From positions 496,001 to 560,000 of the forward strand of contig NZ_JASAOF010000001.1 of assembly GCF_029952525.1 (NCBI RefSeq): a stretch of 64,000 nucleotides of DNA, given 5' to 3'. Of this stretch, positions 34,099 through 42,472 are shown in pieces; position 1 is the stretch's first letter; each line of letters starts with the position of its first letter. The notes beneath the pieces were generated by a model that saw only the letters and a program-made list of their open reading frames with translations, ran no database searches and was not told the DNA's origin. Position numbers and translations under genes: made by a program. The stretch comes from Saccharopolyspora ipomoeae. GTDB taxonomy: Bacteria; Actinomycetota; Actinomycetes; Mycobacteriales; Pseudonocardiaceae.

Positions 34099-35250
34099 TC
34101 ACGGTGCCAGGACCACCACCGAGTTGTGGCCTCCCATGCCGAGGGAGGACTTGACGGTGAGGCCCGGGGACAGGGGTGTGGGGCCGTCGAGGAGGCGTGG
34201 GTGGCCCGCGGACACCTTCGGAGGTGCTGGGAGGGTGCCTCGGTCGTGGGCCAAGGCTGTGGCGGCGAGTTCCACCGCTGAGGCCGCGCCCTGGCAGTGA
34301 CCGACGAGGGGTTTGACCGAGTAGAGCTCGGCTTCCGGTGGGAACAGGGCGTTGAAGATCTCCGACTCGGCTCGGTCGCACTGGGCCGTGCCGGGGCCGT
34401 GGGCGTTGAGGTAGCGCAGGTCCGAGCGGGAGACGCCCGCGTTGTCGAGTGCTTCCTCGAAGCAGCGGGTGATGTCGGTCAGGTCCGGGTCGATCGAGGT
34501 CACGTGGTGGGCGTCGTGGGACATCGCGCCGCCGAGGACGTTCAGGTACGGGACTCCGCCGCTGCGGGACAGGACCATCGCCACCGACGCCTCGCCCATC
34601 GCGAAACCGCTGCTGCCCTCCTGGAAGGGCCGGCACACCTCGGGAGGTTCGGACGCGGTGAAGGCGACGCCGAGGCGCTCGAAGTGCAGCACGTTCTCCG
34701 GCGTCGCCGACACGTCCGTGGCCACGAAGACGACGTCGTCGACGATACCCGCGTCCAGCCAGGCCTTCGCCGTGATCAGGCCCGCGTTGCCCGACGAGCA
34801 CATCGCGGAGACGTTCATCGCCGGGCCGTGGAAGTCGAACTCCTGCATCAGCAACGACATCGGCGTCGACGGCATCAGCCGCAGGTAGTCGCGCTTGCTG
34901 ACGTCTCCCCCGCGCTGCAGGTAGAAGTCCTTCCACAGGTCCACTTCGCCGAGCACCACCGCGTGCAGCAGGCCCACGCGGCGCCCTTCCCGCCAGCCCC
35001 TGGCGCGGGCGTCGGCGATCGCCTCGCGGGCGGCGCCGCGCATCGCCCGCCCGAACCGGCTCGGCCCGTCCGAGTCGTCCCCGCCGGGCAGGACCGCGGC
35101 GACCCACGCCGGCCGGTCGCGGCCCTCGCCGTAGCCGTCGAGGAGGCTCGCCGCGTGCTTGCCGCTGAGCAGCCCCTCCCAGAGCGGTTCGACTCCCCAT
35201 CCGTAGCCGGTCACAGCCCCGAGTCCGCGAATTCCTAAACCGGACACCAT
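34099..35250 (-). CDS. stand-alone beta-ketoacyl synthase (KAS II-like)
   Basis: A 383-residue thiolase-fold condensing enzyme. The Cys-His-His triad is intact: C151 (SAMCSSGNAG), H284 (NAHGPGTAQCD) and H318 (KPLVGHCQGAAS), with K313. ATG 35250 follows GAGGTGAGACGA. It is 68 bases downstream of OxiA on the same strand, so it is probably in the rubber-cleavage operon, yet no acyl carrier protein, acyltransferase or reductase is nearby. It may act with the primary fatty-acid or a distant polyketide machinery. The role is unknown. Confidence 0.85.
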   Translation of the reverse strand: MVSGLGIRGLGAVTGYGWGVEPLWEGLLSGKHAASLLDGYGEGRDRPAWVAAVLPGGDDSDGPSRFGRAMRGAAREAIADARARGWREGRRVGLLHAVVLGEVDLWKDFYLQRGGDVSKRDYLRLMPSTPMSLLMQEFDFHGPAMNVSAMCSSGNAGLITAKAWLDAGIVDDVVFVATDVSATPENVLHFERLGVAFTASEPPEVCRPFQEGSSGFAMGEASVAMVLSRSGGVPYLNVLGGAMSHDAHHVTSIDPDLTDITRCFEEALDNAGVSRSDLRYLNAHGPGTAQCDRAESEIFNALFPPEAELYSVKPLVGHCQGAASAVELAATALAHDRGTLPAPPKVSAGHPRLLDGPTPLSPGLTVKSSLGMGGHNSVVVLAP

Positions 35251-35318
35251 TCGTCTCACCTCGCACGTCACGACGTTTTGCGCTTCCACGCGGACCGTCG
35301 TGACGGCGAGGTGTTCCG

Positions 35319-35792
35319 CTACGTCCGGGTGACCGAGCTGATGGCCTCCCGGATGCGCGGGTAGGTGCCGCAGCGGCAGATGTTGCGGAGTCCGTCCAGA
35401 TCGTCGTCGGTGATGGCGCGGCCCTCGGCCGAGACCTTCCGGCCCAGGGCGACCGCGGCCATGATCTGGCCCGGCTGGCAGTAGCCGCACTGCGCGACGT
35501 CGTGCTGCAGCCACGCGCGCTGCATCGGGTGCAGGTCCTCGCCGACCGTGGCCGGGAGGCCCTCGATCGTGGTGACCTCGTCGGTCGGGCTCAGCTCCCC
35601 CACCGGGATCGCGCACGGGTTCACGGCTTCGCCGTTGAGGTGGCTGGTGCAGGCCTTGCAGACGTTGATGCCGCAGCCGTACTTCGGCCCCGTGATGCCC
35701 AGGACGTCCCGCAGGACCCACAGCAGGCGAACGTCGTCGGCGACGTCGACGGTGACCTGCTCCCCGTTGACGCGGAAGGTGTGCTCGGGCAC
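35319..35792 (-). CDS. oxiA: molybdenum hydroxylase [2Fe-2S] subunit, OxiA-like
   Basis: A 157-residue iron-sulfur subunit of the xanthine oxidase family. The plant-type cluster uses C40, C45, C48 and C60; the second cluster uses C102, C105, C139 and C141 (QCGYCQPG and ICRCG). GTG 35792 follows GAGGAG; an ATG at 35813 is less likely. It passes electrons from the Mo subunit encoded 10 bases upstream. In Streptomyces sp. K30 the homologous OxiAB oxidises aldehydes made by Lcp from rubber; the same order here supports that role. Confidence 0.88.
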   Translation of the reverse strand: MPEHTFRVNGEQVTVDVADDVRLLWVLRDVLGITGPKYGCGINVCKACTSHLNGEAVNPCAIPVGELSPTDEVTTIEGLPATVGEDLHPMQRAWLQHDVAQCGYCQPGQIMAAVALGRKVSAEGRAITDDDLDGLRNICRCGTYPRIREAISSVTRT

Positions 35793-35802
35793 GGAAAGCT
35801 CC

Positions 35803-38079
35803 TCACCAAGCATGATCGCGACCATCGGTCGGCGATTGCGGAACGGGCGGCACGGTCGGTTTCGGTTCGAACGACAGCGTGCCGTGGTTGATCGGGAAAC
35901 TGGTCGGCATCCTGCCGGTGGCCCTGCCGTAGGCGCAGGCCACGGCCGCCATCGATCCCGCCACACCCAGCTCACCGGCCCCGCCGGGCTCGTCACCCGT
36001 GCCCGGCAGGACGATGATCTGCACCTGCGGCGGGGTGTTCCACTGCCGCGTGTAGAAGTAGTTGTCCCAGCTGGCTTCCAGGAAGTGCCCGTCGCGCAGG
36101 TGCAGGCTGGAGGTCAGCGCGAGGGCGATGCCGTCGGAGATGCCGCCCATCATCTGCGCCTCCAGCCCGCGCGGGTTCACCGCGAGGCCGACGTCCACGG
36201 CGAACACCGCCTTCGTCACGCGCGGGCCCGTCACGCCCTCCCGGATCGGCCGGTTCACCGTCGCCGGACGGCAATCGATCTCGACCAGGCAGGCGCTCAC
36301 CGACTTGTACTCGGCGTGGAAGGCGATGCCCTGCGCCGTACCCGCGGGCATCGACCGGCCCCACTCCCCGACCTCGGCGACCTCCTCCAGCACCGCTCGC
36401 GAGCGGTCGTCGCGCAGGAAGTCGCGCCGGAACTCGTAGGCGTCCCTCCCCATCTCGGCCGCGAGCCGGTCCACGACGAGCTCCCGCGCGCAGGTCACGT
36501 CCGGTGAGTAGACGTTGCGCATGCTGCCGGTGTTGAAGCCCTTGTCGGTCTCCGACAGCAGCCGGGTGCTCGCGCCGAAGTCGTAGGACATGGTCTGCGA
36601 CAGCTGGAAGAACGTCTCCGCGAAACCGATGTCGCCCACCGGGATCTGCGCGGCGAACGCCGTGATGATCTCGCCGAGCCCGTGGCCGAGATCCGTGGAG
36701 ACGCTGGTGTGCCGCTGGTCGTAGCTCAGCACCGCCCCGCCCGCGTGGGTGGCGCGGACCCGCGAGGTCGCCATCGGGTGAGTGCGCCCCTGGCGGGAGT
36801 CGTCGGCGCGGTGCCACATCAGCTTCACCGGCTTGCCGAACGCCTTCGACGCCTCCGCGGCCTCCAGAGCGGCGTCGAAGAACAGCTTGCGCCCGAACGA
36901 CCCGCCGCCCTCGGTGACGTGCACGGTCACCGCTCTCTGCGGCAGGCCGAGCAGGGACGCGATGGTCTGCTGCGCCACGATCGGCGACTTCAGCCCGGAC
37001 CAGATCTCGGCGCTGCCCTCGCGCACGTCGGCGACCGCGCAGTTGGGTTCCAGAGCGCTGTTGCTGCGGAACGCGAAGGTGAACTCGGCCTCCACGGTCC
37101 GCCCCGGTGGCCGGGGCCCGAGCGGGAGTTCGGCCGCGCGCAGCTCGTCGAGCACGGTCTCGTCGGATTTCCCCTCCGCCGTACCGGGTTTCCACGACAC
37201 CCGCAGCGCGCGCACCGCGTCGACGCACTGGCCGAAGGTCCGCGCCCGGACCGCGACACCGGTCGAGATCGCGGCGACGTCGGTGACGCCCGGCATCCCC
37301 CGGACCTCGTCGAGGTTGGCCACCGCGCCGACCTCGCCGTTGATCGTCGGCGGGCGGCACACCATCGTCGGCAGCGCGTCGGGCACCTTCAGGTCCAGCG
37401 CGAACGTCTTGCGCCCGGTCACCGCGTCGAGCGCGTCGACGCGGCCGTGCGGCTCGCCGATGACGGTGAACGACTCGCGGGAGCGCAGCTCCACCGCCGC
37501 GGGCTCGGTGCTCGCGCTCGCCGCCCGCGCCGCGAGCGAACCGATGTCGACCCGCCTCCCGCCGGCGGACGCGACACCGCCGGCGAGGGCGACGTCGCCG
37601 GCGGGAACGCCGAACTCGGCGGAGGCGGCGGCCAGCAGCCGCTGCCGGGCCAGCGCCGCGGCGACCCGGACCGGCAGGTAGGTCGCGATCGTGGTGTTGG
37701 AACCGCCGGTGAGCTGGTTGAACAGCAGCTCCGGCCGCGCGTCGGCGAGCGTCACGCGCACCCGCTCGACCGGCACCCCCACCTCCTCGGCGATGAGCAT
37801 CGCCGTCGACGTGGTTATGCCCTGCCCCACCTCGGCGCGCGGCAGGGCCAGCGACACCACGCCGTCGCGACCGACCTCGACCGAGATCAGGTTCGACGTC
37901 GGCAGGGCCGCGACGGTCATCAGGTCGTTGAGATCGACGATCTCGGTGATCTCCGGTGAGGGCAGGGAGTTCGGCCCGGCGGATGCCGGGGTGGCCAGGC
38001 CGAACTCCGCTGCGGTCACCAGGGTTGGGGCGGCGAGGACGTATCCCAGGAATCGCCGTCTGCCAACGGTTTCGGGCAC
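35803..38079 (-). CDS. oxiB: molybdenum hydroxylase large subunit with Tat signal, OxiB-like
   Basis: A 758-residue molybdopterin-binding subunit related to isoquinoline 1-oxidoreductase beta chains. The N-terminus has a Tat signal, GRRRFLGYVLAAPTLVTAAEF, so the enzyme acts outside the membrane. Mo-cofactor motifs include LTGGSNTT, GGSFGRKLFFDAALEAAE and, near the end, the catalytic-glutamate region GELGVAGSMAAV. It begins with GTG at 38079, four bases after the lcp gene. It probably oxidises oligo-isoprenoid aldehydes to acids with OxiA. Confidence 0.88.
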   Translation of the reverse strand: MPETVGRRRFLGYVLAAPTLVTAAEFGLATPASAGPNSLPSPEITEIVDLNDLMTVAALPTSNLISVEVGRDGVVSLALPRAEVGQGITTSTAMLIAEEVGVPVERVRVTLADARPELLFNQLTGGSNTTIATYLPVRVAAALARQRLLAAASAEFGVPAGDVALAGGVASAGGRRVDIGSLAARAASASTEPAAVELRSRESFTVIGEPHGRVDALDAVTGRKTFALDLKVPDALPTMVCRPPTINGEVGAVANLDEVRGMPGVTDVAAISTGVAVRARTFGQCVDAVRALRVSWKPGTAEGKSDETVLDELRAAELPLGPRPPGRTVEAEFTFAFRSNSALEPNCAVADVREGSAEIWSGLKSPIVAQQTIASLLGLPQRAVTVHVTEGGGSFGRKLFFDAALEAAEASKAFGKPVKLMWHRADDSRQGRTHPMATSRVRATHAGGAVLSYDQRHTSVSTDLGHGLGEIITAFAAQIPVGDIGFAETFFQLSQTMSYDFGASTRLLSETDKGFNTGSMRNVYSPDVTCARELVVDRLAAEMGRDAYEFRRDFLRDDRSRAVLEEVAEVGEWGRSMPAGTAQGIAFHAEYKSVSACLVEIDCRPATVNRPIREGVTGPRVTKAVFAVDVGLAVNPRGLEAQMMGGISDGIALALTSSLHLRDGHFLEASWDNYFYTRQWNTPPQVQIIVLPGTGDEPGGAGELGVAGSMAAVACAYGRATGRMPTSFPINHGTLSFEPKPTVPPVPQSPTDGRDHAW

Positions 38080-38083
38080 CTGG

Positions 38084-39319
38084 TCACTCCGGTCGGTTGT
38101 GAGTCGGGATCACGATCTTGGTCTCCTGCCCCTTGGTGAGGTAGAGCAGGATGTACTGCCGCAGCGCCTCGTCGATCGTCCAGGCGACCTCGGGCACCGC
38201 GGGCAGCGGGACGAGCCCCTCGCGGAACTTCACCAGCAGCGGCCAGACCTCGGGGATCACCTTGTCCCACACCGGTTCCTGCTGGATGCCGTCCCACTCG
38301 GCCACCTGCTCGCCGACGAGGTAGCGGGCCAGCGCGTTGCACAGCGGGCGGCTGATGCCGGCCGGGCTGGTCTGCTCGGCCAGCTGCCCCAGCAGCACGT
38401 CGGTGAGCTTCACGCCCTCCGGAGTCGGTCCCATGTTGCGGGCAAGGACCTCGTCCGATTGCGCGAACGCGGCGTCCCAGGTGGCCGGGATGTACTCGTC
38501 GGCGATGCCGAGCACGTGCGCGGTGACCTGCCAGACGTGCAGGTAGGCCTCGGCCTCGTCGTCGGTCATCGGGACCTCCCACTCGCGCATCTTGCGCATC
38601 GCGAAGGTCGGCAGCGTGTGCCAGGTGACGAGCATGTCCTCCTGGCTGATCGGGATCTCCTTCTCCTCGGTGGCCTCCTGCCAGTGCGGCGACTGCGGCA
38701 GCAGGTGCCGCACGGCGGCGTGCACCAGCCGGGTCTTGACGCACTCGACCACGCACGTGCCCTCGGGCCGGTAGGCGTTGAGCGCGCCGACGGCGAAGCC
38801 GAAGAGGCTGGTCTTGGCGACCCGGTCCTCCATGTCCGCGCCCCCGGCCGAGTAGTAGACCGACTGGGCTTCCCGGGGGATCGCCGTCGCCAGGATCCCG
38901 CCGCCCGGCCCGTTGCACAGGTTCAGGTACAGGCCGCGGCTCTTGTTGAACTCCTCGGCCAGCGCCAGCTTCTCGGGATCGGCCCAGGACGGCAGCTGCC
39001 GCGCCTGCTCCATGAAGTCCCGCAGGTCGGCCGGGAGTCCGTCGGGCAGCGGCTGGTCGTTGCGCTCCCAGTTCCACAGCAGGTCGTTGACCTGCGGTAT
39101 CAGCCCTCGCTCGTACAGCGAGGCCAGCAACCGGTCGGCTTCGGCGTCCCACACCCAGTGCGGGTCGGCGCCGGCACCGTAACCGGCGACCGATCCGCTC
39201 GGCGACCAGTTCCAGCCGATCAGCGACCGGGCCTGGGCGGGCGAGGCCGCCACGAGCGCGCCCAGCGCCCCCAGCGCCCCGCCCGAGATCAGCGCCCGGC
39301 GCCTGCTCATCTCCACCAT
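38084..39319 (-). CDS. lcp: latex-clearing protein (rubber oxygenase), second copy
   Basis: A 411-residue secreted b-type cytochrome dioxygenase (DUF2236) cleaving cis-1,4-polyisoprene. Residues important in Lcp of Streptomyces sp. K30 all align at an offset of two: E150, R166, K169, T170, H200, R204 and H234 (DRVAKT, HAAVRHLLP, VTWHTLP). A Tat signal MSRRRALISGGALGALGAL is cut near AQARS. ATG 39319 follows AGAGGAAG. It differs from the first copy in the loop at about 132-155 (NLCNGPGGGILATAIPREAQ), so it may have another chain-length or substrate preference. Confidence 0.92.
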   Translation of the reverse strand: MVEMSRRRALISGGALGALGALVAASPAQARSLIGWNWSPSGSVAGYGAGADPHWVWDAEADRLLASLYERGLIPQVNDLLWNWERNDQPLPDGLPADLRDFMEQARQLPSWADPEKLALAEEFNKSRGLYLNLCNGPGGGILATAIPREAQSVYYSAGGADMEDRVAKTSLFGFAVGALNAYRPEGTCVVECVKTRLVHAAVRHLLPQSPHWQEATEEKEIPISQEDMLVTWHTLPTFAMRKMREWEVPMTDDEAEAYLHVWQVTAHVLGIADEYIPATWDAAFAQSDEVLARNMGPTPEGVKLTDVLLGQLAEQTSPAGISRPLCNALARYLVGEQVAEWDGIQQEPVWDKVIPEVWPLLVKFREGLVPLPAVPEVAWTIDEALRQYILLYLTKGQETKIVIPTHNRPE

Positions 39320-39333
39320 GTTCTTCCTCTGCT

Positions 39334-40557
39334 TCAGGACGGACGGTTGGTCGTGGGGATCTCGATGTTGATCGGCTTCCCGTCGTTCAGGTAGATCAGC
39401 ACCGCTTTGCGCAGGAACTCGTCGAACAGGAAGTAGGTCTCCTGCGATCCGGGGAAGTTCAGGCCGGTTTCGCGCGCGATGATGAACGGCCGCCAGAGCG
39501 TCTCCAGCAGCGGCGACCACACCGGTTCGCGCGGGATCGACAGCCAGTCGGCGATCTGGTCGCCGAGGGTGTAGCGCGTGAAGGCGCCCAGCACGGGCCT
39601 GCTCAGCAGCGCGCCGTCGATGGGGGCGCCCAGGTCCAGCAGGATGTCGGCGAGGTTCACGCCCTCCGGTGTGGGAGCGAGGATCGGGGTGAGCACCTGG
39701 GCGGCCTGGTTGTTGGCCTCCTCCCAGGACGCCGGGATGTACTCGTCGCTGACGCCGAGCATGTGCCCGGTGACCTGCCACGAGTGCAGGTACGCCTCGG
39801 AATCCTCCGGCGCCACCGGCACTTCCCACTCGGTGAGCTTCTGCCGGACGGTGGTGGCCAGGCTGTGCCAGGTGACCATGATGTCGGCCTGGCTGATCGG
39901 GATGTCCTCCGGCGCCGCGGCGTTCCAGTGCGGCGACTGCGGCAGCAGGTGGCGCACACCCGCGTGCGTCAGGCGGGTTTTCACGCAGGTGACGGCCATC
40001 TCGCCGTCCGGGGAGTAGGAGTTGTGGGTGCCGATGTCGTAACCGAGCTTGGCGGTCTTGGCGATGCGGTCCTTCATGTTCGCGCCGCCGTAGGAGTGGT
40101 AGACCGCCCGCGCCTCCTTCGGGATGACCGTGCTCATCATGCCGCTGGCCATGCCGTAGAGAACGCCGAGGTAGAGGCCGCGGCGCTCGTTGAAGTCGTA
40201 GGCCTGGCCGAGCTTGTCGAAGTCGGTCCACGCCGGGACCTGCCGAGCGTGCTCGATGAAGTCGCGCAGGTCGTTGGGGAGTCCGTCGGGCAGCGGCTGA
40301 CCGTTCTTGGTCCAGGTGCTCAGGATCTCGTTGACCCTGGGCACCTCGCCGCGTTCGAGGAGCCCCTTGACCACGGGATCGGCTTCCTCGTCCCACATCC
40401 AGCGCGGGTCGACGCCCGCGCCGCTGCCGGCCACCGATCCCTGCGCCGACCAGGTCCACGCCTTGCGCGCATGAGCGGGTGCCGTGAATCCCAGCGCACC
40501 GAGCGCGCTGAGGGCCCCACCGGAGAGCAATGCCTTGCGCCTGCTGAGTTCGTCCAT
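39334..40557 (-). CDS. lcp: latex-clearing protein (rubber oxygenase), first copy
   Basis: A 407-residue Lcp with catalytic residues at the same numbers as Streptomyces sp. K30 Lcp: E148, R164, K167, T168, H198 and R202, with H231 where K30 has H232. It opens polyisoprene double bonds with O2, giving oligomers with aldehyde and ketone ends. The Tat signal is MDELSRRKALLSGGALSALG; ATG 40557 follows AGGAGGAG. It is the promoter-proximal gene of lcp-lcp-oxiB-oxiA and divergent from a TetR regulator. The tandem with a diverged copy is notable. Confidence 0.94.
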   Translation of the reverse strand: MDELSRRKALLSGGALSALGALGFTAPAHARKAWTWSAQGSVAGSGAGVDPRWMWDEEADPVVKGLLERGEVPRVNEILSTWTKNGQPLPDGLPNDLRDFIEHARQVPAWTDFDKLGQAYDFNERRGLYLGVLYGMASGMMSTVIPKEARAVYHSYGGANMKDRIAKTAKLGYDIGTHNSYSPDGEMAVTCVKTRLTHAGVRHLLPQSPHWNAAAPEDIPISQADIMVTWHSLATTVRQKLTEWEVPVAPEDSEAYLHSWQVTGHMLGVSDEYIPASWEEANNQAAQVLTPILAPTPEGVNLADILLDLGAPIDGALLSRPVLGAFTRYTLGDQIADWLSIPREPVWSPLLETLWRPFIIARETGLNFPGSQETYFLFDEFLRKAVLIYLNDGKPINIEIPTTNRPS

Positions 40558-40611
40558 GCCGTGCACTCCTCCTTGAGCGACGAGCAAGCGGGTTGATACT
40601 CTGATACGCGT

Positions 40612-40639
40612 TGTGCTTCCTTGTTTCAAGAACAGCACA
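40612..40639. promoter_or_regulatory. candidate TetR (LcpR-like) operator in lcp promoter region
   Basis: An interrupted inverted repeat, TTGTGCT...CTTG-TTT-CAAG...AGCACAG, lies between the divergent lcp and tetR genes. GTGCT/AGCAC and CTTG/CAAG pair symmetrically. TTGATA and CTGATACG nearby (40593-40608) may be promoter parts. Read by eye only. Confidence 0.45.
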
Positions 40640-40683
40640 GGTGAGGACGAAACACCAGACCCCCGGGACGAAAGAGGCGATTC

Positions 40684-41349
40684 GTGGATCCCGCACCACC
40701 GCTGGCGTCCGAGAACGCGAGAACGCTGCTGGAGCGCGCGTTCTCCGACGCGCTCGACCAGGTCGACGACAACGACGAGGCCACCGCGCGCGTGCTCGAC
40801 GGCGCATACGAGCAGTTCTGCCGGACCGGCATCCGGCGGTCCACGATGGACGACGTCGCCAAGCGCGCCGGCGTCTCGCGGATCACCGTCTACCGCCGGT
40901 TCGCCAACAAGGACACGCTGGTCGAGCACGTGGTCCGGCGCGAGTTCCGCCGCTACTTCGACCAGTTCCTGCGCGACATCCGGCAGGCCAAGACGCTGGC
41001 CGAGCGGCTGGAGCTGGGCTTCGCCAGCTCGCTGCGCACGATCCGCGGCAACCCGCTGATCGGCGGCCTGATGGAGGTCGAGCCGGACCTGGTGGTGCCG
41101 TCGATGATCAGCGACGGCGGCCGCACGATGGCCACGGTCAGCCGCTTCCTGGCGGGACGCCTGCGCATCGAGCAGCGCACCGGGCACGTCGCCGCCGAGG
41201 TCGACGTGGACCTGGTCGCGGAGATGATGGTGCGCATGTCGACGTCGTTCCTGCTCACCCCGAGCGAGCTCATCGACCTCGACGACGAGCAGCAGATCCG
41301 CGACATCGCCCGCCGCTTCCTGCTGCCCATGCTCGAACCACCCGCCTGA
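40684..41349 (+). CDS. lcpR: TetR/AcrR-family regulator, LcpR-like
   Basis: A 221-residue repressor with the TetR helix-turn-helix at about 38-85 (IRRSTMDDVAKRAGVSRITVYRRFANKDTLVEHV) and a C-terminal ligand domain. It starts with GTG at 40684, diverging from the first lcp gene by 126 bases. TetR regulators next to lcp genes repress rubber oxygenases in Gordonia and other actinomycetes; the same arrangement supports this call. The inducer would be a rubber cleavage product. Confidence 0.83.
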   Translation: MDPAPPLASENARTLLERAFSDALDQVDDNDEATARVLDGAYEQFCRTGIRRSTMDDVAKRAGVSRITVYRRFANKDTLVEHVVRREFRRYFDQFLRDIRQAKTLAERLELGFASSLRTIRGNPLIGGLMEVEPDLVVPSMISDGGRTMATVSRFLAGRLRIEQRTGHVAAEVDVDLVAEMMVRMSTSFLLTPSELIDLDDEQQIRDIARRFLLPMLEPPA

Positions 41350-41413
41350 TCAACCCCGGACGGGGTTGACCGCCAACGCCTTTCGGACGTGCAGGATGAT
41401 GTGCGCACGACAC

Positions 41414-41467
41414 CCGGACAGCCCGAACCCGGACAGCCCGAATCCGGACAGCCCGAATCCGGACGGG
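41414..41467. repeat. 15-bp tandem repeat, CCGGACAGCCCGAAT
   Basis: Three full copies (41414, 41429, 41444) and a partial one lie just upstream of the 72-residue protein gene. Copies are identical except for one C/T change, a sign of recent expansion. In one frame they would encode PDSPN repeats, but no start supports translation. Confidence 0.85.
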
Positions 41468-41483
41468 GCAGGAAGGAACACGC

Positions 41484-41702
41484 GTGCGCGCCACCAACAC
41501 CACGCCGCGGCGGAAGATCACGTGCGGCGAGCTCACCGCGGGCGACCTCTGGATCGGCCCCCGCCCCGCCAACGAGACCCGCGCGATCACCGCCGTCACC
41601 CCCAACCCGGACGGCACGATCACGATCACCTGCGACGACGGCACCACCCGAACCCACCCCACCGACCACGAGATCACCATCGCCATGACCGGCGAGGAGT
41701 GA
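41484..41702 (+). CDS. small hypothetical protein
   Basis: A 72-residue, beta-rich hydrophilic protein (ITCGELTAGDLWIGPRPANETRAITAVTPNPDGTITITCDDG) starting GTG at 41484, with GGAAGGAA upstream. Codon third positions are strongly GC-biased, as in real genes here. The frame is followed 16 bases later by the end of the convergent MerR gene. The acid-rich end and its alternating strand pattern suggest a small barrel. No function recognised. Confidence 0.6.
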   Translation: MRATNTTPRRKITCGELTAGDLWIGPRPANETRAITAVTPNPDGTITITCDDGTTRTHPTDHEITIAMTGEE

Positions 41703-41718
41703 CCTCGCCGGGACGCCG

Positions 41719-42420
41719 TCACCCCGGTTCGACGATCTCGACCAGCAGCGCTCCCGCTCGCAGCAGCGCGATCGTCCGGCGCGCGACGGCTTCCAACCGG
41801 GCGTCGAGCGCGGCCAGCGATCGGCTCACGTCGCCCAGCTCCCGCATCGCCGTGATCGCCTCGCGGACCTCCGGGACGCGGTAGCCGCCCTCGCGGAGGG
41901 CGGCGACGATCCGCGCTTCCCGGATGGCCACGAGCCCGTAGCTGCGGGCCGTGCCGGCGCGCGTGACGATCCGCTCGGGCGCGACGAGCCCTTCGGTTTC
42001 CCAGAACCGCAGGGCGGAGGGCCGCACGCCCACCGCGTGCGAGAGCTGGGTGATCGTCATGCGATCCGCGTCGACGGGCTCGACGTCGGACTCCTCCTCC
42101 GCCCGAACGGATTCCAGGCCTCTGCGGGCGGCCAGAGCCCGCTCCCGCTCCCGGTTCAGCCCGGCGTGCGCGGACGCGATGAGCGCGGCACCTTCCGCGA
42201 GCGGCAGCGCGTGCAGCTCCCGCATCACCCGCCGGGCTTCCACCGGCCCCACCGCGAACGCGAGATGGCGGTAGGCGCGCAGCGCCCGCACGTGCGCTTC
42301 GGAGAACGACCGGTACCCGTTGTCGCGCCGCGCCGCGGGTGGCAGGACTCCCCGCTGCTCCAGGTCGCGCACCTGCTGGACGGAATACCCGGACGCCTCC
42401 GCGACGACGCGCGTGCTCAT
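41719..42420 (-). CDS. regulator with two MerR helix-turn-helix domains
   Basis: A 233-residue protein holding two MerR-type domains in one chain: residues 1-70 (STRVVAEASGYSVQQVRDLEQRGVLPPAARRDNGYRSFSEA) and about 120-190 (MTITQLSHAVGVRPSALRFWETEGLVAPERIV). A helical linker joins them and a short helical tail follows. Ordinary MerR proteins have one such domain and dimerise; this one may mimic a dimer or bridge two sites. GTG 42435 is an alternative start. It is divergent from a DUF6194 gene 52 bases away, its likely target. Confidence 0.8.
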   Translation of the reverse strand: MSTRVVAEASGYSVQQVRDLEQRGVLPPAARRDNGYRSFSEAHVRALRAYRHLAFAVGPVEARRVMRELHALPLAEGAALIASAHAGLNRERERALAARRGLESVRAEEESDVEPVDADRMTITQLSHAVGVRPSALRFWETEGLVAPERIVTRAGTARSYGLVAIREARIVAALREGGYRVPEVREAITAMRELGDVSRSLAALDARLEAVARRTIALLRAGALLVEIVEPG

Positions 42421-42472
42421 CGGTGAACCCGCCACGAACCCTCCACCAGCGCTTCAACCCCATGCTTGAACC

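Noticed and set aside
40684..41187. Minus-strand frame upstream of the first lcp gene suggesting a longer Lcp
   Set aside because: It runs opposite the TetR gene; the ATG at 40557 with AGGAGGAG and the Tat signal marks the true start.
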